Positions 8,282 through 16,533 are shown, counted from the stretch's first letter. The stretch: 64,000 nt of DNA from Serratia liquefaciens (GCA_012719855.1 JAAXZN010000048.1:99910-163909), one strand, 5' to 3'. Notes: a model not told the origin generated them from the sequence alone. Program-made: numbers and translations.

Positions 8282-9697
8282 TCAGACCGGCAGCTCACCG
8301 CGGCTGGCTTTGCGTTTGTAAACCATGATGGTCAGCACCAGCGGGATAATGACCGCCACCAGGATCGCCACCGTGTAAATCATCCAGAACTGCGGTTTGA
8401 TCGACAGGATGCCTGGCAAACCGCCGACGCCGATGCCGTTGGCCATCACGCCGTCCAGGCCGCAGATCAGCCCGGCGAAAGCGGAGCCGATCATCGCGCA
8501 CAGCATAGGGAAACGGTATTTCAGGTTGATCCCGTACATTGCCGGCTCGGTGACGCCAAGGTAGGCGGAGATGGCCGCCGGGACCGAGATTTCACGTTCG
8601 TTGGCCTTGCGGCTGACGATGATGATACCCAGCACCGCAGATGCCTGAGCAATGTTGGACAGAGCAATCAGTGGCCAAACCGGCGTGCCGCCCATGCTCT
8701 GGATCATCTGCATATCGATGGCCAGCGTGGTCTGATGCACGCCGGTGATCACCAGCGGGGCATACAGGAAACCAAACAGTGCGGCCCCAATCGGCGCGAA
8801 GCTGCCGGTCATGACGGCTTTCACCGCCCAGGCTACGCCATCGCCAATCATGCGGCCGAACGGGCCGATAAAGGCGTGCGCCAGGAACACCGCCAGCAGC
8901 AGAGAAACGACCGGCACCACCACCAGATACAGGTAATCCGGCACGATCTTTTTCAAGCGGGTTTCAATCCAGCCCAGTGCCATACCGGCCAGCATGGACG
9001 GGATCACCTGTGCCTGATAACCGACTTTCTGGATGGTAAACCAGCCGAAGTTCCACACTTCGGGGATCTGCTGGCCGAGTTGATAGGAGTTCATCAACTG
9101 TGGAGACACCAGCGTGACGCCCAGCACGATGCCAAGCACCGGCGTGCCGCCCATTTTTTTCACCGTTGACCAACAGATGGCGACCGGCAGGAACATGAAG
9201 ATGGCTTCACCGAGCAGCCACAGGAAGTCGTAAATGGTTTTCCACGCCGGGTGCATTTGCGCCAGCGTTTGGCCGCCGGACATCGGGATGTCGCCGATCA
9301 CGTTGCGGAAGCCGAGGATTAAACCGCCGCTGATCAGCGCCGGCAGCAGCGGGAAGAAGATTTCGGCGAAGTGGGAGATAGCACGCTCGCTCCAGGTCAT
9401 GTTCTGGCGCGCCGCCACCTTGGCCTGTTCTTTATCGGCCTCGTTGACGCCGGTGGTGGCAATTAACGCCTGATAATAATCACCGACCTCCGGGCCAATC
9501 ACTACCTGAAACTGACCGGCATTGGTGAAGCAGCCTTTGACCATTGGCAGCTCTTCGATTTCTTTTGGTTTGGCCAGACTTGGGTCGTTGAGAACGAAAC
9601 GCAGCCTGGTAATGCAATGGCTGACGGTGGCGATATTCTCGCGCCCGCCGACCAGCACAATCAGGCGATCGATATCCTGCTGTTTTACTTTGCCCAT
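8282..9697 (-). CDS. treB: Trehalose-specific PTS enzyme IIBC
   Basis: A 471-residue phosphotransferase permease that imports trehalose and phosphorylates it to trehalose-6-phosphate. The N-terminal EIIB domain (about 1-90) carries the phospho-cysteine C28 in SHCITRLRF. The rest is a polytopic EIIC domain of the glucose/sucrose class with about ten membrane spans. It lacks an EIIA domain, so, as in E. coli, EIIA-Glc must donate the phosphate. treC follows. A GGGAACGTTCCC operator lies 90 bases upstream of the start. Unlike in E. coli, treR is not next door but 5.6 kb away. Confidence 0.96.
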   Translation of the reverse strand: MGKVKQQDIDRLIVLVGGRENIATVSHCITRLRFVLNDPSLAKPKEIEELPMVKGCFTNAGQFQVVIGPEVGDYYQALIATTGVNEADKEQAKVAARQNMTWSERAISHFAEIFFPLLPALISGGLILGFRNVIGDIPMSGGQTLAQMHPAWKTIYDFLWLLGEAIFMFLPVAICWSTVKKMGGTPVLGIVLGVTLVSPQLMNSYQLGQQIPEVWNFGWFTIQKVGYQAQVIPSMLAGMALGWIETRLKKIVPDYLYLVVVPVVSLLLAVFLAHAFIGPFGRMIGDGVAWAVKAVMTGSFAPIGAALFGFLYAPLVITGVHQTTLAIDMQMIQSMGGTPVWPLIALSNIAQASAVLGIIIVSRKANEREISVPAAISAYLGVTEPAMYGINLKYRFPMLCAMIGSAFAGLICGLDGVMANGIGVGGLPGILSIKPQFWMIYTVAILVAVIIPLVLTIMVYKRKASRGELPV

Positions 9698-9786
9698 TAT
9701 TAGATACCTTTCTTGGGATGAGACTGCCGCAGAGGTGTTGTTCGAGTGATGATCAAAGCTTAGTCACTTCGCTTTTTTTATGGAAT

Positions 9787-9798
9787 GGGAACGTTCCC
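9787..9798 (-). promoter_or_regulatory. TreR operator upstream of treB
   Basis: GGGAACGTTCCC is a perfect 12-base palindrome 90 bases before the treB start. It matches the core operator known for E. coli TreR. The surrounding AT-rich DNA would hold the treB promoter. The 330-base gap 9698-10028 also includes the start region of the divergent lipoprotein gene. I see no clear CRP site. Confidence 0.8.
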
Positions 9799-10028
9799 GG
9801 TTTGGGGTGAGGATCACAAAACGATAAAAAAATGACCACTTGTTGAACAGGGGATATTTGAGCGCGAGCCGAAACATTTCGTAATATTATCTTGAACTGG
9901 CGCAATGGTGGCTATACTGTCAGCCTTAACAATCAACAAGTTGATTGAAATCAGTGGCACTCACGCCTGTATTTTTAAAACCAATACGCTCTACGAGTGC
10001 TATTACCACGCACTTTTTTCAAGGAAGA

Positions 10029-10445
10029 ATGATGACTTTGACATTGCCTCGACTGCTTATTGTCTTTACCGCGCTGCTCCTGAGCGCCTGTACCAGTCAA
10101 AAAAGTAGCCCGGAACGCCACGCCAAACATGCGGTTTATCAGTTGGCACGTGAAGATTTCTCCCCCGAAATGCGAACCCAAATCCCAGACTCGATAAAAG
10201 CGTCCATTCCGTTCTTCGACCAGTTCTACAAAATGGGGAAAGCCGATCGGGCCAAGGGCCTAACGCAGCAGCAGGCACAGCAGCAGGAAGCCTATTTCCG
10301 CAGCCCAGAATTCCTCAGTGACATGGGGAAGAAAGGACGATTTATCAATCAGCAATATTCAGTGGATAACCCACACAAACAACGCCAGATCTTGCTGGAT
10401 TCCGCCGTTGCCACCTACTGGGATGGTTACGAAGGGCGGCCTTGA
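10029..10445 (+). CDS. Small lipoprotein, Exc2-like
   Basis: A protein of about 138 residues with a type II signal peptide: a positively charged start, a hydrophobic core LLIVFTALLL and lipobox LSAC, then a mature Ser/Lys-rich part. The mature part contains SPERHAKHAVYQLAREDF and ends ILLDSAVATYWDGYEGRP. This resembles the small enterobacterial lipoproteins annotated as Exc2 family, named after a ColE1 entry-exclusion protein. That assignment is from memory of the pattern. Two ATGs in tandem (10029, 10032) follow GGAAG. It lies between treB and the bacteriocin immunity genes and is transcribed toward them, ending before a shared hairpin at 10473. Confidence 0.65.
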   Translation: MMTLTLPRLLIVFTALLLSACTSQKSSPERHAKHAVYQLAREDFSPEMRTQIPDSIKASIPFFDQFYKMGKADRAKGLTQQQAQQQEAYFRSPEFLSDMGKKGRFINQQYSVDNPHKQRQILLDSAVATYWDGYEGRP

Positions 10446-10472
10446 GGGGGATAAATAAGCTACTCATGAAAG

Positions 10473-10500
10473 TGCCCGATAAACTAGAGCTTATTGGGCA
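10473..10500. terminator. Bidirectional hairpin between lipoprotein and immunity genes
   Basis: TGCCCGATAA and TTATTGGGCA form a 10-base stem (one G-U pair) with an 8-base loop. The right side is followed by TTGTTTCAATTATTTT. It sits between two convergent genes and could stop transcripts from both sides. Confidence 0.6.
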
Positions 10501-10535
10501 TTGTTTCAATTATTTTATTCGGAAATTGGTGAGGG

Positions 10536-10799
10536 TTAAAGTAGATTGAATTTCTCTAGGGTCGCTTTGACTTCTTTTCTCAATCCAGACTCATCCAGTT
10601 CATAATCAGCGCGATCTGAATCTGGATTATAAATCTCAGCCACCATAAATAGTTCCTCTCCACAGTTCAAAACATTCTTGTCCTGATCAATTCCATATAA
10701 TTTACGTCTTTCAATACATATTTCCTCAGAGAATTTAAGTGCATTAACTTTTGAGTTCAAAAAATCCCTGGCTAATTCAATTATCGCCATTTTGTTCAT
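10536..10799 (-). CDS. Colicin D-type immunity protein (second copy)
   Basis: An 87-residue acidic protein that closely follows the remembered pattern of colicin D immunity protein Imm[15 protein letters not shown], then [26 protein letters not shown], and [14 protein letters not shown] near the end. ImmD blocks the tRNase domain by mimicking the tRNA anticodon loop. The start overlaps the stop of the truncated toxin frame upstream (TGATG). It differs in many positions from the other immunity gene at 11540. The divergence parallels that of the last 50 residues of the two toxin copies, so each immunity protein is probably matched to its own toxin. It may protect against related bacteriocins even if its toxin copy is silent. 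Confidence 0.85.
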   Translation of the reverse strand: MNKMAIIELARDFLNSKVNALKFSEEICIERRKLYGIDQDKNVLNCGEELFMVAEIYNPDSDRADYELDESGLRKEVKATLEKFNLL

Positions 10800-11476
10800 C
10801 AGTCACCTGTCTCTAAATAAATTAGACCATTATCCGCATCGGGGTTTATTTTCCATCCGGAGAGAAAATCGCCATTGGCTTTGATGATTACAACCCTCAT
10901 ATTTTTGGGGTTGAAGTAAACTTTAGATTCCTTTTTCCGTCGATAAGTTCCTTTTTTCACAGTATTTTTGTCCTTCAAGTGTGCTTCAATTGCGTCGCGA
11001 TATTGAGTCAACGTTACTCTATTTTTTTTCGTGTCGGCAATACCAAAATCACTAGCATGCTTAAATTTCTTGTCCAATTGTTTACGCGTAAAACGCCCAG
11101 AGTCAAGTGGATCATTGACCATTACATAGAGAGCTTCAACGCCTGTTTCAGTCGCATCCGGCTGCCACAAGATAAAATCCTGCAAGTCCTGGACGACATC
11201 AGCAGGGAAGGTCGTAACAACAATGCTGTCTGCCTGCCTGACATTGGTGCCGGTATGCACCGGCGTCTTGGGGACCGATGAACCATTGCCTGTGTGTGGC
11301 GGTGCCGCAGGGCCAGTCGGTACCGGATTGATCAGTATGGTCTGGGCAGGTATGCCGCCCATTGCTGGCAGCGTGATTTTATCCAGCCCGGTTGCCTCAT
11401 CACGAGTTATCTCTTCAGAGCAGAGGGGTAAAAATAGGATAAGTAAGTAGGGTAAAAATATTTTATTAATGAACAA
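10799..11476 (-). pseudogene. Truncated orphan colicin D-type toxin cassette
   Basis: This open frame repeats only the C-terminal part of the bacteriocin encoded at 11803-13893. From RDEATGLDKITLPAMGG onward it carries the end of the S-type pyocin translocation domain and a full tRNase domain (DLQDFILWQPDATETGVEAL, KKFKHASDFGIADTKKN, KKGTYRR). The final 50 residues differ from the main toxin (KKESKVYFNPKNMRVV versus NASSTVYFNPKSMNVV). Before the homology the frame reads only about 25 hydrophobic residues, starting with a TTG that lies inside a terminator stem. No receptor-binding or entry part is present. I read it as a silent spare C-terminal cassette with its own immunity gene, not a secreted protein. 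A start within the AT-rich leader cannot be excluded. Confidence 0.75.
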
Positions 11477-11509
11477 AGCCCAACAAAGTTTCGTTTGTTG
11501 GGCTTTGTT
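11472..11509. terminator. Strong terminator after the bacteriocin immunity gene
   Basis: A perfect 16-base stem, AACAAAGCCCAACAAA and its complement, with a 6-base loop (11488-11493). It lies about 30 bases beyond the immunity gene stop and marks the end of the bacteriocin operon on the minus strand. The downstream orphan cassette starts right at its foot, so read-through into that cassette should be low. Confidence 0.8.
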
Positions 11510-11539
11510 TAATACATAAACATAAGGCCATTCGATAGA

Positions 11540-11806
11540 TTAAAGAAGATTGAATTTCTCCAGGGTCGCTTTGACTTCTTTCTTTAATTCTGATTCATCC
11601 AATTCATAACTGTCACGGTCCGAATCAGGGTTAAAACAATCTGCCAAAATAAACAGATCACCACCACACATATCTATAGATTTATTCGGTTCTTCTATGC
11701 CATATAGCTCACGTCTTGAAGTCACTATTTCTTCTGCGAAAGTTTCGGCGCTGATTTTATTTTCTATAAATTTCTTACCAATTTCTACTAGTTTAATTCT
11801 ACTCAT
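11540..11806 (-). CDS. Colicin D-type immunity protein of the bacteriocin
   Basis: An 88-residue acidic protein of the ColD immunity family: MSRIKLVEIGKKFI, then [57 protein letters not shown]. Its last third nearly equals that of the second copy at 10536, while the first two thirds differ. The ATG at 11806 overlaps the toxin's stop (ATGA), so translation is coupled and immunity is made with every toxin. An in-frame extension to 11863 would lie within the toxin gene and is rejected. The terminator at 11472-11509 follows. Confidence 0.88.
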   Translation of the reverse strand: MSRIKLVEIGKKFIENKISAETFAEEIVTSRRELYGIEEPNKSIDMCGGDLFILADCFNPDSDRDSYELDESELKKEVKATLEKFNLL

Positions 11807-13893
11807 AACACCCCCGATTCTAAATATATCCTGCCGTTCTCTTCCGTTGGGTCTATTTTCCATGCTGACAAGAAACTCCGATCAGCCTTAAGAATAACGA
11901 CATTCATTGATTTCGGATTAAAATACACAGTTGAGCTCGCGTTTCGTCGATATGTTCCTTTTTTCACAGTATCTCTGTCCTTCAAGTGTGCTTCAATTGC
12001 GTCGCGATATTGAGTCAACGTTACGCTATTTTTTTTCGTGTCGGCAATACCAAAGTCACTAGCATGCTTAAATTTCTTGTCCAATTGTTTACGCGTAAAA
12101 CGCCCAGAGTCAAGTGGTTCACTGACCATAACATAGAGAGCTTCAACGCCTGTTTCAGTCGCATCCGGCTGCCACAAGATAAAATCCTGTAAATCCTGGA
12201 CGACGTCAGCAGGGAAGGTCGTAACAACAATGCTGTCTGCTTGCCTGACATCCGTGCCGGTATGTACTGGTGATTTGGGTGCCGATGAACCATTGCCTGT
12301 ATGTGACGGTGCCGCAGGGCCTGTCGGTACAGGATTGATCAGTATGGTCTGGGCAGGTATGCCGCCCATTGCCGGCAGCGTGATTTTATCCAGCCCGGTT
12401 GCCTCATCACGGACAGGCCTAAACACCGGCACGCTGGCAGATACCCCACCAACCCCCGTTCTGACAAAGTTTACACTTTGTTTTCCGTCCTTGTCCGTCG
12501 ATATAAATCCACGTACCGGCATATCTACCGAAGTCATCCCTGGCCGGATTGCGGTTTCACCGACGGCGGCCAGACTTGCCTGGAAGGCAAACATATTGAT
12601 GTCACGACCGGGAACCTGGTCACTTCCCGTTCCGGCTGCTGCCGGGATGAATCCAACAGCAAGAGCCCCCAGTACCGACCCTGCGGCGACAGCGGTACCG
12701 GCACGTATGCTGCCGACTTCCGTTGCGCCACGCCACAACACCCCCGCTACGGAACCAGCCAGTTCACTGGAGGTTGTCATAACGCCCTGTGCTGCCGTCG
12801 ACATCTGCAGCATGGCGGGCGTACGGTTGAGTACCATTGTTCCTGCGGTAGCCAATGCAGTATTGGCTGCGTTCAGCTTTTCGGGCGTGTATACCGGTGC
12901 GTCCAAAATACCGGCTTTGGCAAACAGCGCCTTCCTCGCCGCTTCAACTTTCCGGGCCTCCTCGGCCTTGCGGGCTTCCTCGGCCTTGCGGGCTTCCTCG
13001 GCCTTGCGGGCTTCTTCGGCCCTGCGGGCTTCTTCGGCCCTGCGGGCTTCTTCGGCCCTGCGGGCTTCTTCGGCCTTGCGGGCTTCTTCGGCCTTGCGGG
13101 CTTCCTCGGTCTTGCGGGCTTCTTCGGCCCTGCGGGCTTCCTCGGCCCTGCGGGCCTCATCCGCGATTTCGCTCAATATTTTCTTATATTGAAGGTACGC
13201 ACTTGTGAGAGAGGGCACCTCTACGTTGCTTTTTCTGTAGCCCGTTTTGTCATCGCCCTTGCCGCCACCGTTAATATTGTATTCCGTGGTCACCTGGGTC
13301 ATGACCTTTTCATTATCGAGCCAAAAACCAGGTGGTATCTCGCCCTGTAATACTGCGGAATATGCTCCCAGCGTTACTTTGTTTTCTGCCGCTGCATCCG
13401 CATCATTATTGTTACCATTCGGCGAGCGTTGAAAATTTTCGAGTTTATGCCCCGTTGCGACGGTGCCGAAAACCCACGTATCCACACTGGAGGATACAGA
13501 TGTCACTGGCTCGTTCTTTATTGCTGGTTTTACCGAATTAAATGCATCCGTTACAGTATCAACTTGCTCACGACGTATCCCCGAGACCGAGATACTTAAC
13601 ACACCGTCTTTATCCAATTTCGTCAGAGATACCTTTGCCAACGAGTTAATATAACCGGATTTTTTTAGCAAATCAGTCAACATGTTTTTGATCGCCTGAT
13701 CATTTCTGATCGCATTCATTTGACGCTGATAGGCGGCCGTGTGGGAATTGCCATTACCGTTGTCGTGATCCCCTGCATTTCCGTGAGAGTTCCCGCCGGG
13801 CGTGGAATTATCCGGCCGTTCATTAAGATTAGCGCCTGTACCACCCATGCTTTCACCTGCGGTGGGGCCATGGCCATTTAGTTCTTGTGGCAT
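11803..13893 (-). CDS. S-type pyocin/colicin D-like tRNase bacteriocin
   Basis: A bacteriocin of about 696 residues. Residues 1-60 are Gly/Asn-rich, as in colicin entry regions. A globular part follows to about 240. Residues 243-320 are 13 tandem hexads (EEARKA/EEARRA) forming a long charged helix. About 330-450 is Ala/Gly-rich. About 455-545 is the S-type pyocin translocation domain (VPVRGFISTDKDGKQS, DEATGLDKITLPAMGG, SHTGNGSS). About 555-696 is a tRNase domain resembling colicin D (KKFKHASDFG, DTVKKGTYRR, VYFNPKSMNVVILKAD). Colicin D cuts tRNA-Arg in the anticodon loop; the same target is inferred. I chose the ATG at 13893 with AGGAG 8 bases before it. Immunity overlaps the stop. No lysis-protein gene is visible. 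The S74 gene upstream probably shares the LexA-controlled promoter. Confidence 0.88.
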   Translation of the reverse strand: MPQELNGHGPTAGESMGGTGANLNERPDNSTPGGNSHGNAGDHDNGNGNSHTAAYQRQMNAIRNDQAIKNMLTDLLKKSGYINSLAKVSLTKLDKDGVLSISVSGIRREQVDTVTDAFNSVKPAIKNEPVTSVSSSVDTWVFGTVATGHKLENFQRSPNGNNNDADAAAENKVTLGAYSAVLQGEIPPGFWLDNEKVMTQVTTEYNINGGGKGDDKTGYRKSNVEVPSLTSAYLQYKKILSEIADEARRAEEARRAEEARKTEEARKAEEARKAEEARRAEEARRAEEARRAEEARKAEEARKAEEARKAEEARKVEAARKALFAKAGILDAPVYTPEKLNAANTALATAGTMVLNRTPAMLQMSTAAQGVMTTSSELAGSVAGVLWRGATEVGSIRAGTAVAAGSVLGALAVGFIPAAAGTGSDQVPGRDINMFAFQASLAAVGETAIRPGMTSVDMPVRGFISTDKDGKQSVNFVRTGVGGVSASVPVFRPVRDEATGLDKITLPAMGGIPAQTILINPVPTGPAAPSHTGNGSSAPKSPVHTGTDVRQADSIVVTTFPADVVQDLQDFILWQPDATETGVEALYVMVSEPLDSGRFTRKQLDKKFKHASDFGIADTKKNSVTLTQYRDAIEAHLKDRDTVKKGTYRRNASSTVYFNPKSMNVVILKADRSFLSAWKIDPTEENGRIYLESGVL
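12935..13165 (-). repeat. 18-bp tandem repeat encoding EEAR(K/R)A hexads
   Basis: About 13 copies of an 18-base unit in the bacteriocin gene encode the hexad EEARKA or EEARRA, with rare variants (KT, KV, EAARKA). The product is an alternating-charge single helix like TolA domain II or colicin receptor-binding rods. Copies are nearly identical in DNA, so slippage could change helix length. Confidence 0.9.
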
Positions 13894-13933
13894 GTTATAT
13901 ACTCCTGAATGTCCTTTTACGAGCAATGGGCTA

Positions 13934-15067
13934 TCAGCTGTGTTTACCGGAAATAGCCTTTTCCAGCACCGTCAACCGAGTTTCCAGTGCACGTCTGGCC
14001 TCACGTTCTTCCTTTAACGCTTCGACCAGAAGGGCGACCACGCCATTGATATTAATTCCACGGGCATCTTTCAAAACGCTGCCGTCATTTAATTTCAATT
14101 CGGTGGTGGTGACTGATTGAGGTAATACGCTTTCCACTTCCTGGGCTATTACTCCGGCTTCCGGGACGCCCTGTTTCAGGTAGGTATAACCGCTTATTTT
14201 TCCCAGCTTCTCCAGCGCACCGTCAATTTTCTCGATATCGGTTTTCATACGGGCATCGGAGCTGCTGTGCCAGGCACCGTTTGCGTAGGCGTTGCCGTTA
14301 TTGCGGAATTCGTACCAGCCGTTCCCGCCTCCATTGCCAACATGAACGCCCATAAAATGATGTTGACCGATTCGTTCATAGTGATAGAGGTTGGTAAAAA
14401 GGTCGCCAGCTCCCTGTAAATGCAGCCCGTTAGTCACCCGCGTTGCATCACTTTCATTCCTGTTACCACCTGCCCAGAACCATCCGTCGGGATTGCGCTT
14501 GGTCAGTTGTCCCGCTGACAGCTCAGCGTTGGCTCTGACCTGAAGTTCATTCCAGTTTCCCTGCCAGTCGCGGTAAGAAATTAACCCAAAATTATCCTTG
14601 CCAGCGATAACCCGAGTTCCCATCACCATGGTCGTAGTTACGTTACCGCTCGTGAAATCGCTATGCACAGGCGCAGAATTATAGATTTGTCCGTTGATAA
14701 GAGGTGCTGGACCGCTGGTCACGGCACTGATACCTGCATTGTGCGACACCATTGCGCCACCTGAAATATCAACGCCGTTACTCAGAGACACCCTGCCGGT
14801 AGAAAGGCTAAAAGCAAAGGGGCGTAATGTATTCCACTGTCCGTCTTGCGCCTGACCGGCCGGTGTGGTCAGAGCATAAAAGGCTTGGCCGTCATTACGA
14901 AAAAGTACGCCGGTATTGCCGTTTGCCAGGCGAAAACCGTTTGCTGCCTTAGTTACAATCTCACCGTCACTGATGATGCGTTTACGCAGTGTGGTCAGGG
15001 ATTTCAGCTCTGTCACATCGTCATTAACGCCGTTAGTCACCTGAGCATTTTTCTTTTCTTCAGCCAT
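13934..15067 (-). CDS. Tail-fibre-like protein with C-terminal S74 autoprotease chaperone
   Basis: A 377-residue protein. Its C-terminal 110 residues are a peptidase_S74 intramolecular chaperone: SSDARMKTDIEKIDGALEKL, GYTYLKQGVPEAGVIAQEVESVLP, INGVVALLVEALKE and a final coiled coil. In phage tail spikes and fibres this domain trimerises the shaft and then cuts itself off before the SDAR serine (about residue 268). The upstream part is Gly/Asn-rich with beta-repeat character, like fibre shafts and tips. No capsid, sheath, baseplate or lysis gene is near, so this is not an obvious prophage. It is followed 40 bases later by the bacteriocin gene and preceded by a LexA box. Starts at 15067 (AGGAAG) and 15088 (AGGA) both have good sites; I prefer 15067. 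Confidence 0.82.
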   Translation of the reverse strand: MAEEKKNAQVTNGVNDDVTELKSLTTLRKRIISDGEIVTKAANGFRLANGNTGVLFRNDGQAFYALTTPAGQAQDGQWNTLRPFAFSLSTGRVSLSNGVDISGGAMVSHNAGISAVTSGPAPLINGQIYNSAPVHSDFTSGNVTTTMVMGTRVIAGKDNFGLISYRDWQGNWNELQVRANAELSAGQLTKRNPDGWFWAGGNRNESDATRVTNGLHLQGAGDLFTNLYHYERIGQHHFMGVHVGNGGGNGWYEFRNNGNAYANGAWHSSSDARMKTDIEKIDGALEKLGKISGYTYLKQGVPEAGVIAQEVESVLPQSVTTTELKLNDGSVLKDARGININGVVALLVEALKEEREARRALETRLTVLEKAISGKHS

Positions 15068-15197
15068 GATTATCTTCCTTTTCGACATTCTGTTTCCTGA
15101 TGGTTAACAGCGTCCGGTATCCTCCGTTGCTCCTGACTGGCAGGTCTGGGGAGGTACACATTCCGTGTGCTGAAAAACCGCTAAAACACACAGCGAT

Positions 15198-15217
15198 AAC
15201 TGTATGTATGAACAGTA
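15198..15217 (-). promoter_or_regulatory. LexA (SOS) box of the bacteriocin locus
   Basis: AACTGTATGTATGAACAGTA fits the LexA consensus CTGT-N8-ACAG with TA-rich centre and flanks. It lies about 130 bases before the S74 gene and nothing else is transcribed from it leftward. DNA-damage induction of the fibre and bacteriocin genes is therefore likely, as for colicins and S-pyocins. I found only one box; many colicin promoters have two. Confidence 0.85.
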
Positions 15218-15366
15218 ATTTACTTTGATGGGTGAAGGCGGTCGATTACCGGTTGTTGTGTGGTGGCGGAGACAAAAAATAGCGATGAAGTGACGCTCAC
15301 TGGGTGTGAGCATCAACAGGGGATTTCAGGCTGGGGAATTTATGCGGGTAAACAACCCACCCCCCG

Positions 15367-16314
15367 TCAGGCGAGTTTGCTTGGCACGATGATCTGGCGG
15401 AGGCCTTGTTCGCCACTGAGCTGGCCCAGTAGCTGTTGAGCAGCCTGCAGTCCGGCGCTGCCGTAGCCGAGATCGACCGAGAACGTTTCGGGGAACAAGA
15501 AGTTAAGCAACGGCGTGTTACCGATGCCGCACACCTGCAGCGGCGCAATCTGCTGCTGTTGCAGGTATTTGATGGCGCCGAGGGCGATGGTGTCGGAGGC
15601 GCACACCAGCGCGGTGGTCTGCGGTTCGATGGCCGAGGCAGCCAGTTGGAAGCCGCTCTGATAACTCAATTCACCCAAGGCCACATGGGGGGAAATACCC
15701 CGTTGGCGGCAGGCGTCCAGATAGGCCTGGTGACGGCGCAAACCGGTGGTGGCATCCGACAATTGCACCCCCAAATAACTGATATGGCGGTGGCCCTGCT
15801 GTTGCAGGCGTTCCATCAACAGCCGTACGGCACCGTCGTCGTCGTAGCACACCGAAGAAAACCCGTCGTATTCCCGCGCCAGCACCACCATATTTTCTTG
15901 CCATGGGCTGAGCATGGCCGCCGTCAGGCCGGTGAAGCCAAACAGGATCACCCCGTCGACGTTGCGCTGTTGAAGGACATGCAGATGCTCTTCCACCAGC
16001 CGGGTTTCAAACTGGCTTTCCATCACGATAGGGTCGAAACCGTGCTGGTACAGCAGCGGCAGCATGGTACGTACCGCCTGGTTTTCTGACGGCGAATCGA
16101 GACGGGAAACGATGATGCCGACCACTTTGTCACTCTGGCCGCGCATGGCGCGCGCCGATTTGGATGGGGTAAATCCCTGCTGACGGATCACCGCTTCCAC
16201 CCGTTCGCGGGTTTGCGGGCTCACGCTGCCTTCGTTGTTCAGCACGCGTGATACGGTGGATTTACCTACGCCGCTCAGGCGTGCGATGTCCTTGATGGTC
16301 AGCCGGTTTTGCAT
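15367..16314 (-). CDS. treR: LacI-family trehalose operon repressor
   Basis: A 315-residue repressor, the same length as E. coli TreR. The helix-turn-helix LTIKDIARLSGVGKSTVSRVLN binds the treB operator. A periplasmic-binding-like core for trehalose-6-phosphate follows, including VVGIIVSRLDSPSENQAVR. It lies next to mgtA, as in E. coli, but in that species treB follows directly. Here the fibre, bacteriocin, immunity and lipoprotein genes intervene. The regulator must therefore act in trans on the operator at 9787-9798 and has its own promoter in the treR-mgtA gap. Confidence 0.94.
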   Translation of the reverse strand: MQNRLTIKDIARLSGVGKSTVSRVLNNEGSVSPQTRERVEAVIRQQGFTPSKSARAMRGQSDKVVGIIVSRLDSPSENQAVRTMLPLLYQHGFDPIVMESQFETRLVEEHLHVLQQRNVDGVILFGFTGLTAAMLSPWQENMVVLAREYDGFSSVCYDDDGAVRLLMERLQQQGHRHISYLGVQLSDATTGLRRHQAYLDACRQRGISPHVALGELSYQSGFQLAASAIEPQTTALVCASDTIALGAIKYLQQQQIAPLQVCGIGNTPLLNFLFPETFSVDLGYGSAGLQAAQQLLGQLSGEQGLRQIIVPSKLA

Positions 16315-16485
16315 GGTTTACTTTTCGTTGAGGTTAAAAGGCGTAGACTGGCGGCCTACGCTGAATGCCCGTCAGCATAGCTTATTTTCCGCAACGGATC
16401 TTGACGCTATGCAGGGATTTACGCACTGCGCTGAACGGCCGCTCTTGTCGTTCGATCTTTTCATTTACCGGAGGTTATCACCCGT

Positions 16486-16533
16486 ATGGATCCCGATCCG
16501 ACCCCGTTAGACACCCACTCGGTGATCCGGTAA
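16486..16533 (+). CDS. mgtL: mgtA leader peptide MgtL-like
   Basis: A 15-codon frame, MDPDPTPLDTHSVIR, with a strong GGAGG site 11 bases upstream. It lies in the 418-base gap before mgtA, 247 bases from its start. Its first eight residues match the enteric MgtL beginning (MEPDPTPL). In Salmonella and E. coli translation of this leader senses proline and low Mg2+. Its acidic-proline alternation destabilises the ribosome when Mg2+ is low, changing Rho-dependent termination ahead of mgtA. The tail differs from the enteric peptide and lacks its later proline and Arg run. Annotators usually miss this gene because of its size. Confidence 0.8.
   Translation: MDPDPTPLDTHSVIR

Noticed and set aside
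11400..11476. A colicin lysis protein encoded by the hydrophobic start of the orphan cassette
   Set aside because: The frame begins with TTG inside a terminator stem, lacks a proper lipobox (LPLC) and runs straight into the toxin homology.
12230..13350. Long plus-strand frames (320 and 290 residues) opposite the bacteriocin gene
   Set aside because: They are mirror images of the hexad repeat and Ala/Gly-rich coding; their repeats (ASSALRASS, GPAGFFG) carry no family signal and no ribosome-binding site is seen.
13934..15217. Prophage at the S74 gene
   Set aside because: Only one fibre-like gene is present; no integrase, capsid, tail or lysis genes and no attachment repeats are seen.
16315..16333. 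PhoP box (GGTTTA-N5-CGTTGA) next to the treR start
   Set aside because: The second half-site is poor and the position is too far from the likely mgtA transcription start.
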